From: Warburgia ugandensis
Taxonomy: Eukaryota > Streptophyta > Magnoliopsida > Canellales > Canellaceae
DNA length: 64,000 nt
Assembly: GCA_035236585.1 (NCBI GenBank)
Contig: CP141138.1
Location: forward strand, 25,245,437 to 25,309,436
Reading direction: 5' to 3'
In this document: positions 45,290-56,944 of the stretch, piece by piece
Numbering within the stretch: the stretch's first letter is position 1
How the letters are laid out: every line of letters begins with the position of its first letter
Position numbers and translations under genes: made by a program
The notes under the pieces: model-generated
What the model was told of the DNA's origin: nothing
Seen by the model: only the letters and a program-made list of their open reading frames with translations
The model's database searches: none

Positions 45290-46560
45290 TTCCTTGTCGA
45301 ACCTACTTGAGGCCTATTTGGCCTGCTTTAATGAGTTTAATGAGGATGTATTAATAGAGGAAGTTAATTTCGTCGCCTCTGTTTCTATCATGGATACAGA
45401 AAAATGGGAACCTTATTTTGAGGAACTTCCATTGAGGGAGTCCACTCTCCTTCCATCATCAGTAGAACCTCCTAAGCTTGAATTGAAATCTCTACCATCA
45501 AATTTAAAATATGCCTATTTAAGAGAAAAAGAGAATTTTCCTGTGATAATTTCCTCCCTGTTAGAAACATCTTAAGAAGAATAGTTAATAAACACATTAA
45601 AGGAACACAAAGGTGTTATAGGATGGAACATTGCTGATACAAAGGGCATCGGCCCTTTAAACTACACCCATAGGATATATTTGAAAGATGATGTTAAACC
45701 ATGTCAACAAATGTAGAGAAAGTTAAATCATAATATGAAAGATGTGGTTAAAGTAGAAGTCCTTAAGTTGCTTGATGTGGAAATAATCTATCCCATAATG
45801 ATAGCAAATTAGTAAATCCAACTCAAGTAGTTCCAAAGAGTTTGGAGTGGCAGTGATTACTAATGCCAACAATAATTAATTCTTACTAGAGTTACCACTG
45901 GTTGGCATAGGTGCATTGATTATAGAAAAATTGAATGTTGTCACTAGGAAGGACCATTTTCCTTTGCCCTTTATTGATCAGATGTTAGAAAGGATTGTAG
46001 GACATCCGTTTTATTGTTTTTAATATGGTTATTCTAGGAATAATCGGATAGAAATTGCACTTGAAGATCATGAAAAGACAACATTTACATGTCCCACTGG
46101 CACTTTTGCTTACAAAAAGAATGCCATTTGGATTATGTAATGCTCCTACCACATTTCAATGCTACATGTTGAGTATCTTTAGTGGTATGGTAGAGAGAAT
46201 CTTAGAGGGATTCATGGACAACTTTTCTATTTTTGGTGATTCATTTGAAACATATCTTGAAAATTTAAGAAAAGTCTTAAGTTGTTGTAAAGAAAAGAAC
46301 CTAGTGCTTAATTGGGAAAAGTGTCATTTCATGGTTCCTAAAGGGATTGTCCATGGCCATATAGTGTCATCCAAAGGTATATAGGTAGATAGAGCCAAAG
46401 TTGACCTAATTACCAATCTACCTATTACCAAATTAGTTAGGGACATTTGCTCTTTCCAAGGTCATGCAGGATTCTATAGGAGGTTTATTAAAGATTTTAG
46501 TGCAACATTTAGACCATTGTGTCACCTCCTTACAAAGGATATCCCTTTCGAGTGGATTGA
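45290..46560 (+). pseudogene. Gypsy X reverse transcriptase with FMDN in place of FMDD
   Basis: The linker at 45294-45575 (LACFNEFNEDVLIEEVNF) leads to the RT start near 45600 (TLKEHKGVIGW-like) and the finger and palm parts. The stretch 46055-46384 is open for 109 codons with MPFGLCNAPTTFQC, GFMDNFSIFGDSF and NLVLNWEKCHFMV. The catalytic pair is changed: codons 46211-46222 read Phe-Met-Asp-Asn, so the second metal-binding Asp is lost. Upstream parts contain stops, including a TAG and indels near 45810-45840. Confidence 0.85.
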
Positions 46561-47110
46561 TGATCGTTAGGAAGCTTTTACAAAGCTAAAAGACAAGTGG
46601 ACCACTACACCTATCATGCAGCCAACTGACTAGAGTCTACTTTTGAAATCATGTGTGATGCTAATGATTATGCTATAGGAGCTACACCATGGCAGAGAAA
46701 AGAGAAAGATCCATATGTCATCTACTATGTAAGTAGGACCCTAAATAGCAATAAAATGAACTATTCTAGTATGGAGAAAGAACTCTTAGTAGTTGTCTTT
46801 GCCTTGGATAAATTTAGGTATTACATGGTTGGATCTAAAATAATCATATTCACTGATCATTCGTCCCTTAAATATCTTCTTTCTGAGAAAGATGCTAAGC
46901 CCAAACTAATTAGATGGATTCTTCTACTCCAAGAGTTTGACATTGAGATAAAAGGTAAGAAAGGAGTAGAAAATATTGTAGCTAACCACTTGTCTCGCTC
47001 AGTCCTAATAAAACCTTTGGATGAGTTGCCAATTAAGGATACTTTCCTGATGGAACTTTTTCATGTTTCCTATCCCCCTTAGTTTGTTGATATTGCAAAT
47101 TATTTAGCCA
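46561..47110 (+). pseudogene. Gypsy X RNase H
   Basis: The stretch 46651-47082 is open for 143 codons, one of the longest frames in the window. It has MCDANDYAIGA (first catalytic Asp), the Glu of NYSSMEKELLVVVFAL, and IIIFTDHSSLKYLL (next Asp), then the RLIRWILLLQEFDIEIKGKKG and NIVANHLSR tail typical of gypsy RNase H. It degrades the RNA strand during reverse transcription. Surrounding parts are broken. Confidence 0.85.
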
Positions 47111-47122
47111 CAGAAAATATTC

Positions 47123-48204
47123 TTGAACAATGGAATAAACAAGAAAGAAAAAAATTCTTTTCCAATGTTAAGCCCAGAACAAATAATTAGGAGATGTGTA
47201 CCAGACTTAGACCAACATAGTGTCATCTCCTTTTATCACTCAGAAGCATGTGGTGGACATTTATTCTACAATGTGGTTTCTATTGGCCTTCATTATTTAA
47301 AGACACACGTGTTCTACAAATCATGTGATCTATGTAAAAAGTTAGGAGGAATAAATCATAGGAATATGATGCCTCTCAACTCTATCATTGTCATAGAAGT
47401 TTTTGATTGTAGGGGCATTGATTTCATGGGGCAACTTCCACCTTCTTTTGGCTACATTGATATCTTATTGGTCATAGATTATGTATACAAATGTATTAAG
47501 GCTATCCCATGTAGGCATAATGATCACAAAATAGTTGTTAAATTCATAAAAGAAAACATTTCTTCTAGATTTGGGACCCCTCAAGCCATTATAAGTGACA
47601 ACAGTACACATTTTTAACAAGCCATTTGAAGCACTCATGAAAAAATATAACATTACCCATAAAATTACAACACCATATCATTCACAAACAAGTGAGAAAG
47701 TTGAAGTATTTAATCAGGCCATAAAACAAATTCTACAAAAGACTGTTAATCTAAATCATAAAGATTAGTCTCTTAGACTGACCAATGCTCTTTGGGCTTA
47801 TAGGACTACACATCCAACCTCGATTGGTATGTTTTCCTATTGTATTGTATATGGTAAGGCTTTTCACTTGCTTGTGAAATTGGAACATAGAGCCTATTGG
47901 GCCATAAAGACCTTTAATTTCAACATGGGTAAAGCAGGCTTGCATAAAAAACTCCAACTTAATGAGTTGGAAGAGATCAGGCAAGAAGCATATGAGAATA
48001 ATAGGATACATATAAAGAAAAGGTGAAAGTCTTCCATGATAAAAACAAAATGGGAAAATCCTTTACTCCTAACTAGATGGTTTTGCTTTACAATTCTAAG
48101 CTCTACCTATTTCGAGGTAAGCTTAGATCTCAATGGTGGTCCATATATAGTCAAAGAAGTTTTTCTATATGAGACTACCGAGATTGAGGATGCTAGGATT
48201 GGTA
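47123..48204 (+). pseudogene. Gypsy X integrase, main part
   Basis: The frame 47123-47617 holds the HHCC zinc domain (YHSEACGGH ... CDLCKK) and the core with GIDFMGQLPPSFGY (first Asp) and SRFGTPQAIISDN (second Asp). A frameshift or stop at 47615 precedes the piece with SEKVEVFNQAIKQI (catalytic Glu, near 47690-47730). The C-terminal domain reaches GPYIVKEVFLYETTEIED and is then cut by an extra LTR. Integrase inserts the cDNA into the host genome. Confidence 0.85.
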
Positions 48205-49679
48205 TGAAGTGTTTAATTTTGCATTAAATAATTTATAATTTTTAGATAAAATATGAATTTTAGCTTCAATTGATCTTCCAACTATTGATTTGTAAAATTT
48301 AATAGTCAAATGATCATCAGAGCTAATCAAATGTGTAATGTACAGCTTAGATGACTATAATTTGGTCTTGTGTCTTGCAAATCAACCATATTGGGGCTTG
48401 GATAGGTCAAATCAAAATTCAACAATGTAGATCATCCTAAAGAGTAGTGAATGGTTGGGATCAAATCAATGAACTAAATCACTCACAAGGCATAAGGAAA
48501 TAATAGGAAACCTAGGAAAAGGAAACACCTAAAGAGGAAGGCACTGCTTAATATAAAAAGAAGAAACTAGGGGGGATGGGGAGTGAAATTAGAAGCTTGG
48601 GGATGTTTTTAAGGGAGTTGCAAAGGCAACTCTTGATTGTGGATCTGTACTAAGGATCGGGGAAAGGCAACCAAAAGAAAGAGTACACCACCTCTCTCTC
48701 TCTCTGCCCCAACTCGCTTGAGCAAATCGGGTGCACCAGCTGATAGCTCCTCCCTTCCCTCTTCCTCACCTCTCTTTCCCTTTTTTTTTTTTTCTCTCTC
48801 GGAATCCACAGAATCCCATCACCCTTCATTGGAGGAGAAAACTTGAGACAGGTTTTCCCTGCTTTCCCCAAATTCTTCTTCTCCTCTCGTCTGTCATTGT
48901 CTTCTTCCTTCGACAGCAGGTCTATTTTTCATTTAAAACCAAAAAATCTAAAAAAATTAAGATTTACCCTTTAGATGCTAATTCTTTTAATTCTCTGTTT
49001 TTTTTATTCCAGTTTTGTTTTATCCATATTCTGCCATCCATGTTTTATACTATTTTCATTTTAATTCTAGGAATTGTGTCATACAAACCTGTTTTATTTA
49101 AGCTTAACCTAATCAACGGTTTAGCTTTAATAAATAGGATTCCTTTATTTCTTGATCTTTTCCATATCAAAATCCAAATCAATTTTTAGATCTTGTTTTT
49201 AGGAGATCACCTAGCTTATCCAACATCTTTGAGCTTCAATCTGAAATCCAAAAATTTGATCTAAGCTATCCAAAACCCAAAATCCTTCTTTAGTCCAAAT
49301 CATCAAAATTTTAGAGAATCTGCTTAATCCAGTCATTGGATCCTTAATCAGAAGTATCAGTGAGAGATTGATGAAGGTTAATTAACTTTGATGATATTTG
49401 ATTTAAAGAAAAATTACATATTCAAGCTAGGGAAGTAGACTTTATTTGTTGCTTAGTTAATTTTTTTGTCTTTTTCAACTAGGAATTCTATATTTTTTAT
49501 TAGTGAAATAGATCTAAATTTTTATTTCATTGTATTTAATTTCTATTATTTTTTAAAAATTTTGAACAATTAAATTTTATTTAAACTCCATCTTTTAAAG
49601 TCAAGTCCTAGTGGGATTGACCTACACTTGCATCAGCTAAATTACTATAGCCCGTGCACTCGTGATAAAATAATCAACA
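48205..49679 (+). mobile_element. Solo LTR2 inserted in gypsy X integrase
   Basis: It is homologous to the two outer LTRs (39649-41591 and 51439-53358) but shorter, about 1475 bp. It starts TGAAGTGTTTAATTTT and ends AATCAACA. It splits the integrase: EVFLYETTEIED lies before it and FKVNGQRLKP after it. No exact 5-bp duplication flanks it; GCTAG near 48192 and ACTAG at 49680 are possible decayed remnants. Being alone, it is a solo LTR of the same family. Confidence 0.75.
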
Positions 49680-49790
49680 ACTAGCAATACGTTTAAAGTG
49701 AATGGTCAACGTTTAAAGCCTATCCTAGAATATGATAATCTAGAACTTGAGTCCTCAACTCTAGGTAATCATGTTTATCAGGATTGAGTG
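49680..49790 (+). pseudogene. C-terminal end of gypsy X integrase after the solo LTR
   Basis: The run SNTFKVNGQRLKPILEYDN followed by a stop is the conserved last segment of Athila/Tat-like integrases. Its separation from 48204 demonstrates the LTR insertion. Confidence 0.8.
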
Positions 49791-51438
49791 GATTTGATCC
49801 TTAAGTATCATCATTTGTATTTTTATTATTTTTTGCATCACCTATATTCATTTTAGATCCTACTTTTAAATAATTGGGACAATGTTTCTTTTAGGTTAGA
49901 TTGGAAAAAAATTCTAGTAATTCTTTTTTTTTTTAAATTAAAAATTTTGCTAAAAAACTTTTAAATTGTTTTTAGTAATTTTTACACTATAATGAGAATT
50001 GGATTTTCTAAAGGATAGTCTAGATAACTTTAGCTTATTAATGAAATTGTGCATGATTAATTCATTATTTTATTTATTTTCTAAAGTATTCTATGAAAGC
50101 AAAGCCTCATATCACATTTGTATACACAGTTGCATATACATAGTGTAAAATGATAAGTAATTATAAGTTAGAGATCCTGAAGAAACTCAGTGGATACCTA
50201 TAACCTAAGTTAGAGCCATTCATTTGTTTTTGGAGGTTATAAATGTCCCAATTTTCTTCAACATGCTTAAATTAAAATTTGATCCTATCAACTCTTAAAT
50301 TTGGATAATTACATGAATTATTAGAGTATTACCTTTAAAATTCTCAAAATTCATTGAATCTAATATATTATAGGAAACTTACAAAAGGATTTAGGCCATC
50401 CTTGTTATTAATCTAAAGATTTAAAGCCTACCCAAACATAAAAAAGTATTTTACCACTAGTTAGTCAATTTGAGCCTTTTATATAAGTCTTTTATTTTCT
50501 CACACCAATTACCCTTTACTCATATTAACCCTGCATAATATATCCATTATCTATTTTCTTCGAAAGATAAGTTAGACATGAATGAAGTTATACTTTTTAG
50601 TTGCAATAAAAGTGGAAAAGTGAATATCAAGAAAAGAAATGTTCTTTAAAGGTATTCAAAAGGTTGAAAAGAAAGAAAAAGTGTTACAAAAAAAGAGAGT
50701 TTGAAGAATGCAGAAAAATGGAAAAAGAAATATTCAATTCAGTACAAGTAAAGAAGAATTGTCAACTTTAGTAGAAGACCTCTACTTATTTTTGAAGAAT
50801 TTTGAATACCCTTTATACCCTTTGCTTTGTACCCTGTCCTAAGCTTGCATTTTGTCTCAGTTAAAGACCTATTGATTTTAAGAGGAATATAGTCTTGAGG
50901 AAGATATGAAAAGATAGGATTTAAAGAGAAGTATCTGTAAAAGTTCAAAGGTAATGACATCTTACACTTTCTAAATAGATTAAAATTAAATTCTTTAGTA
51001 ATTTCTGTGCGTCATGAATGTATGTGAGAAAGTTTTATTTTTATTGGCTCTACTCACATATTTAAAAGAGAGAGATGATTTGAACCATTTATATGAGATA
51101 TTTATTTCTAAGTGTATGTCATTAGTGAGGATTAAGGTCAAAACATATTTAAGATAAAGTTCAAAAGTTAGAAGTCTACCTAAAGATAAAGATTATTCTA
51201 TATGTAGAAATTACACTCACACACTCATTTTGAGATCTGAGCTCAAATGGAATGTATTTAACATATGGATAGAGTTTTGAATTTTCATTCATTTTTATTA
51301 GTTTGCTAAAGTTGACAGATTTATTAAAGATAATTCTTTGAGGAAAAAATGGCGTTGACTTGAAAATAATTTTTGGAATATTGAGATTGGTTTTTTGCAT
51401 GTTCTGCTTGGGACTAGCAAAATGCTTACTGGATGGTG
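49791..51438 (+). other. Gypsy X non-coding 3' region
   Basis: The stretch includes AATTGGGACAATGTTTCTTTT (in part), typical after integrase in such elements, then 1.5 kb of AT-rich sequence without a gene. Just before the 3' LTR, GGGACTAGCAAAATGC at about 51410-51425 may be the degraded polypurine tract zone. Small open frames at 50739-51400 on the minus strand have no domain. Confidence 0.55.
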
Positions 51439-53358
51439 TGTTAAGTGCTTAATTTTGACCAAAATACAATAAAATTTCCATTTAATTAGATAATTTAATT
51501 GATTTTTAGATATAATATGAATTTTAGCTTCAATTAACCATCCAACTATTGATTTTTAAAATTTAATGGTCAGATGATCATCAGAGCTAATCAGATGTGT
51601 AATGTAAGATTTAGAATATTCTAATTTAGTCACATGTTTTGCAAATCAACTAGATTGAGGCTTGGATAGCTCAGATCAAATTTAAGGGAGAAAGATCAAT
51701 CTACAAGAGGCATATGGGCAATTGATTAAGGAACTATTTCAATTTGAGAAATGCAAGACAAAATGCGGAATGTTAAATAGGGAGGGAAAACCAAAGTAGA
51801 AAGTGTAACCCCTGAAAGGAATGGGAGACCAAATTTGAAGAGGAAACTAGAGGAATTATACTTAGAAAATCTAGGGGGTTTGAAATGGCAGCTCTTTTTC
51901 TCTTTGGGCACTTTGAACTATAAAAGGGGAAGTAGAAGGAAGACTGAGAAATGACTGTCTTTCTACACTATTGGGCAGCCACAAGGAAGATTCCGACTAT
52001 CCTCTCTCTTTTTCCAATTCTATGGCTCTCTCTAATTTCCTCCATAGCAAGAAAACCAGAGCCTCTTTTCTCCTTCCCTATCGCTCCTATTCTCACCTTC
52101 TCTCAAACTCTTTTCATAGTTGAAAAAACCCTGAAAGCTCCACTATCCCCCCTCACCCCCCCCTCTCTCTCGGGTTTCACCGTGCCCTCCCTTGTCTTTG
52201 TCACTCTCACTTCTACACTCTTCTTTCTATCATTCTCTCTCTCTACACTATAGAGAATCCCAACCCATCTCCTTTCTCTCACTTGTTTGTTCTCTCATGG
52301 TCGCACTTAGCTCTCTCAGCCTCACTACTAATTCTCCCTTTCACCCTAGTCATTTTACTTCTCTTTAGTAACTGTAGTTATTACCTAGTCATTGTTTTTC
52401 CTAGTTTCACGGTTGTTTCCATCATCATTCCATAGTTTTCCCCTTGTTTTTCATCGACTATCTCCTAAATTCTCTTTAGGTTACACTCTTTCATTATTTG
52501 GAGCAAAACCAAATCAGGTTTTCTCCCAATTCTTCTCCTTTCCTTGCATTTTGCCCTCCCCTACTTCATCATCTTCCTCGAGTTGTAGTTCTTCTATTTT
52601 CTATTAGAATAAAAAAAATTGGAAAAATTCCAATTTTACCCTATCTTTATTTTTTAATTCCATTTGTGTCCCTTATCTAATTCCCTCTGTGTCCTTGGTT
52701 TTGTCATATTCCTAATCTTTATTTACCTTACCCAAGTTTTTTTATTCACAAATTAATCTAAGAATAAATCAATCCAATCTTGTTTGATTAAAGCCTAATG
52801 AAATCACTAGTTTAGAATTAACCCATTAGAAAACTTTATTTACTAATCTTTTTCTGATCAGAATTCAAATAAATTCTTAGATATTGTTTTCAGGATAATT
52901 CTTATCTAATCCACTAGTCTTGATCTTCAATCTAAAATCCAAAAATTCAATCTAAGCCTTCCAAAACCTAAAAGTTTTCCTTAGTCAAGATCCTCAAAAT
53001 TTTGAGAAATCTGAACAATCTAGCATTTGAATCCTCAATTAGAGCTTTGAGTGAATATTGATGAAGGTTGCTTGACCTCGATGACTCCAGATTTGAAGAA
53101 AATTGTCATAATCAAGTTAGAAAAGTGGATTTTATTTGTTATTTAGTTTAATTTTCTATCTTTTTAAACTTAGAATTGGGTAATTTTCATTAGTTAAATA
53201 AATGTGAGTTTACAATTTATTGCTTTAATTTTTTTTATTTCTTTTAATTTTGGGCCAATTAAATTTTATTTAAACTCTAAATTTTAAAGTCAATTCCTTG
53301 TGGGATTGACCCGTACTACTTGCATAAGAGCCCATGCACTTGCAATAAACAATTAACA
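51439..53358 (+). repeat. 3' LTR of gypsy X
   Basis: It starts TGTTAAGTGCTT and ends AACAATTAACA, followed by target duplication TAATT (53359-53363). It matches the 5' LTR over its whole length. A good TATA box, TATAAAAGG, lies at 51919-51927, followed by pyrimidine-rich leader sequence. The LTRs differ at many positions by eye, so the insertion is old. The open frames inside (51951-52680) are LTR leader. Confidence 0.9.
51919..51927 (+). promoter_or_regulatory. TATA box of gypsy X 3' LTR
   Basis: TATAAAAGG in the context TTTGAACTATAAAAGGGGAAG; the 5' LTR has AATAAAAGG at the same place. A long pyrimidine-rich stretch follows, as expected for the transcribed leader. Confidence 0.65.
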
Positions 53359-53363
53359 TAATT

Positions 53364-55526
53364 GGAAGATCTTTTATCTAAGGTGAGGTCCATAATATGA
53401 ATTAGTAAATATGTTTTACTTAGGGATCATGTAACTAAAGCTTGGCACTTACCCAACCTTGTGATTAGAAAGAGAGCTTAGGATGCTTTTAAGTTGGAAG
53501 TCTTAGATATGAAGATGAGTGTTTGGATGGCTATGATTTTAGATGGAAAACTTACCAAGTGAAGATACCATGTTGTAAGAAGGATATTGAGATGTGTTAG
53601 ACTAGAATTTGAAATTAGAAACAATGTGAAGGGCATGTTGTAGCTAATGACATCTTGCATCTCAAAATGAAACATTGAACATAAAGATTAGAAAGTATGG
53701 TACAAGACTATTTAAGTTGGGAAACAAATTAGAAACCACGAAGAGAAAGACATCTTACAGCAGGAAAATAGAAAGAGAGGTCGGACAGATAAGCAAGGAG
53801 TTTTAAAAAGTGGAAAGATATCTAAGAGAGATGTCTTGGGATTAGGAAGTGGTGTGATTCCTTAGGCAACAAGACAAAGAATTAAAAAGGTTGTAAAAGC
53901 AAGGACATCTTAGCCTAGGAAAGTTAGTTACATATAGTCCAAGTAAAAAATAGAGAAAGAGAGGAAGAGAAAGAAAGAAAGAAAAGCACAATAGTCTGAT
54001 AGTAGATCATCTGATTGGTAGGTAACATTAAACTACTAGAGGAAAATCTTGGATAGAAAGCACAAGAACACAACACTAGATCCTCTAATTGGTAGGTAAC
54101 AATAAACTACTATGTTTTCTTGTTTATCCAAAAGTTTTCTTGAAGAATTGATGATACGTTCAATAGAAAGAATGCACATGAGATTTGGGAGTTTTTATAT
54201 GATTAAGATTGCATCATGAGCCTGATATTATTAGGGATAAAATGTGTTCTAATTCAACTCAGGAGCATGTATTTTTATGCAAGTTATTTTGATATGTTAT
54301 AATGTTACACTAGATATGCTCCATCCTTATTATTCTAGCATGAGTAAGATAATTTTATCATGTTTTATACGTATTGATTAAATGCTTTAGTTCGTGATCT
54401 AAGTGATAGTTTTATTAAAGGATGAAACAATGTGTTTTGCAACCATTGTTAGGAGCTCGTTTAGCATGGTAACTCGATTAAGTTTTGGTGTGTATTTAGC
54501 ACCATCCTCTTATATATTGGTAATGTTCCAAGACATAGATTTTTTATTGCATGGAGTGTTTTCTAGCATGGTATTTCATAGTTTAATAAAATGTTTCCTA
54601 ACATGAGTTTTGCTGATGAAAATCTAGCATGAAACCTAGTAGGTTCAAATGTTGTTTTGAGTAGATTTTCAAAATGACAAATATGTTTTTTTTAGCTTGA
54701 TTATTGTTCTATCTATAAGGCTCATTTTAAACCTTAATGTGGATATTTATCTTATGAAAATTTTTAACAAAAAAAAATGTTCCAAGAGGAGAATCTTAAA
54801 GAGATGTTTTTTCTAGCATAAAAGAGGCACGTAAGATTGTTTTAAACAACTGCACTTAAGTTATCATTATGCAAGCTTTTCTTATGGTTGTAAAATAGAT
54901 CCTCATACCAATGTTTTAGTCTGAGAAACATGTGTTTTAATTTTGGTTTTGATACATTTTAAACTTAGAAACTAATGTTTTAAAGTAGTAGTATGGTTTG
55001 AAAAATAAGATTTATGTTGAAGCTTGCAACAATGCATTTCAAAACTGAGTATTGTATGGGGTTTGGCCTAAGTTGTGCCAAGGTATTATGTTTTGAAATT
55101 GGTTTTCAAAATGCGATATTAACATTTGCATTAGCTCAAGAGTGAGTTGTGGTTGTGCACTTGTGAATTTGTTTAAAACTGCTATTGTGTGATTATATGA
55201 TTTAATAAATGCACGAATGATTTTGAATAAAATTTTGCAAACATTTGAGGTATAGCGATGCTCGAGTTTTTCTATGTATGAGATGGGCTAACAAGCCTAA
55301 TGGGAAATATGCTAAGAGATTGTTATAGATTGCTCTCCCAACCTTTGACCACGAGAAATGGAATGATATTGAATGTTAAAAAGTGGCAATTTTTTTTATT
55401 GGTGGTTGGAGGCACATGAGGTGATCCAGGCACCCTTTTGAGACTATTGTAAGCCATATGAGGATATGGTTGGAGTCTCCCTTGGGCACCGATATGCACA
55501 TATTGCAGTAGCGCTAGTGTGAGCAT
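53364..55526 (+). mobile_element. LTR-D, middle part (Del/Tekay-like)
   Basis: No gene is present. The segment lies between the end of gypsy X and the target duplication of LTR-B, and reads on into 63107-63937 once LTR-B is removed. Its last 250 bp occupy the same distance from the LTR 3' end as the variable section of LTR-A. A block around CTRATTGGTAGGTAACA occurs twice (about 54005 and 54080). The assignment is inferred from the nesting. Confidence 0.5.
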
Positions 55527-55964
55527 AATTGTGTAACAACCTAGGTTTTTGTCACACATTTTGTAATACATTTTTCAAAGGCAGGGCGCCCTTAGTAGTA
55601 AAAAATTTTTGCAAAAGAAAGCAGCGAAAATTCTTTTCTTTAAAACTTGTTTTGAAAAACCCAAATCATCACTTTATACATAATATAAGTAGAATTTTGT
55701 ACAAGGTAAAATTCCATTGAAGGAATATACTTTTATTAAATTCTAGAATCCATCTAGTGGTTCACAGTACAACCCGGGTATCAGTACAATACTTGTCTAA
55801 ATTACATAATCCAATTTTCAAAGCTCACCATACATTAAAAACTCTCAATACAATACAATGCTCTCAAATAAAAATAAAAATACATGTCTTCAAGGGGTAT
55901 ACACTGATTGATTATTCTTCCAAATCTTCTTAAGTCTTGAGCTCCTAATTCTCCTTCTCTGTTT

Positions 55965-56004
55965 CTGAGATATTATAAACATTGAAACATTTACAATATC
56001 TCAG
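55965..56004 (-). promoter_or_regulatory. Conserved LTR hairpin, LTR-B copy
   Basis: On the plus strand CTGAGATATTAT (55965-55976) faces ACAATATCTCAG (55993-56004), 11 of 12 complementary, with a 16-base loop. It lies about 430-470 bp from the LTR 3' end. Confidence 0.65.
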
Positions 56005-56548
56005 CAAGCTATGCTTGGTAGGGGATTCAAGAAGCATAATAATTTGACAGAATAATCTTAATACTTCATAATCCCATAATTCATAACATACTCATGAACC
56101 AATCTCTTTACTTTGTCATATATGTACATCCTTACACATTCATACGGTATACTGTGTATAGATATATACATACAGTCAAAATCGTGAAAAATAGTTAATG
56201 TCTCAAAATATAATCATATCCATCTTATGCTGAGTTGATAAATCATCCAAACTCTGTTGGAAATACTCCCTCATTTGGGTAGTATCGATAATTCAAGATT
56301 ACCCGGCATCTCATCATGCGATATCATAAGGCATTTCACTATGTGATGCATCATAATGCAAAAATACTGACTACTATGCTGCAGTCTGATCGTACCAACA
56401 CACTCAGATAATTGCTTCCATACTCCATGGATACCAAGTGTGGAAAATCATCTATGTCATGTCTATATGGGTAAACAGATCGTCATAGTGGTGGCTTGCC
56501 CATATTGCCCCACCCAACATTTTGCCTGTCTTTGGGCACGGTATCATT

Positions 56549-56568
56549 ATATATATATATATATATAT
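56549..56568. repeat. (AT)n microsatellite in LTR-B
   Basis: About ten AT units, uninterrupted. Confidence 0.9.
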
Positions 56569-56944
56569 CACATTTCAGAGAGTCGGTGGCCAAACCCTAC
56601 TACTCTCATTGCATAGCATCTCCAAGCATAGGCCTGTTTAAAACAAAACCACAAGCCTCCATGCTTGTATGTAAAGTAATCCTTTATCAGACATCTTGTC
56701 TATTTATATAATCATCCTCATATTTTGGTATTCTTACAATGAATGATACCCATGTTCATACAAGTTTAGGGATGACCATTCTATATGAATGATTCCCATA
56801 TATTGATTTTATACTTATCAGACAATCTATCTATTTATCTAAGGCTGCAATACCTTATAGTTTCCTATTCACTTTGGGTTTTCCTCATTTCTAACTTAAC
56901 CATTTCATATGTGTTTTGGTTGGATCATAAGGGTTTTTAATGGG

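Larger units (their letters stand above)
39649..53358 (+). mobile_element. Gypsy X: 13.7-kb Athila/Tat-like element with TAATT duplications
   Basis: The 5' LTR begins TGTTAAGT at 39649 and the 3' LTR ends ATTAACA at 53358. The flanks are identical: TAATT at 39644-39648 and at 53359-53363. In between lie a primer site, gag, protease, RT, RNase H and integrase in gypsy order, then a long non-coding 3' part. The GTTTTTGGC...GGGAC primer context and the gag and protease style place it near Athila/Tat. An extra LTR of the same family interrupts the integrase end. Stops and frameshifts throughout make it non-autonomous. Confidence 0.9.

Noticed and set aside
48609..49189. Several overlapping frames near 48.6-49.2 kb, up to 152 codons
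   Set aside because: They sit inside solo LTR2 in its pyrimidine-rich leader; the outer LTRs do not share the frames.
39649..49679. A 10-kb gypsy element ending at LTR2
   Set aside because: The integrase C-terminus continues after LTR2, and the exact TAATT duplications pair 39644 with 53359, so the outer limits are 39649-53358.
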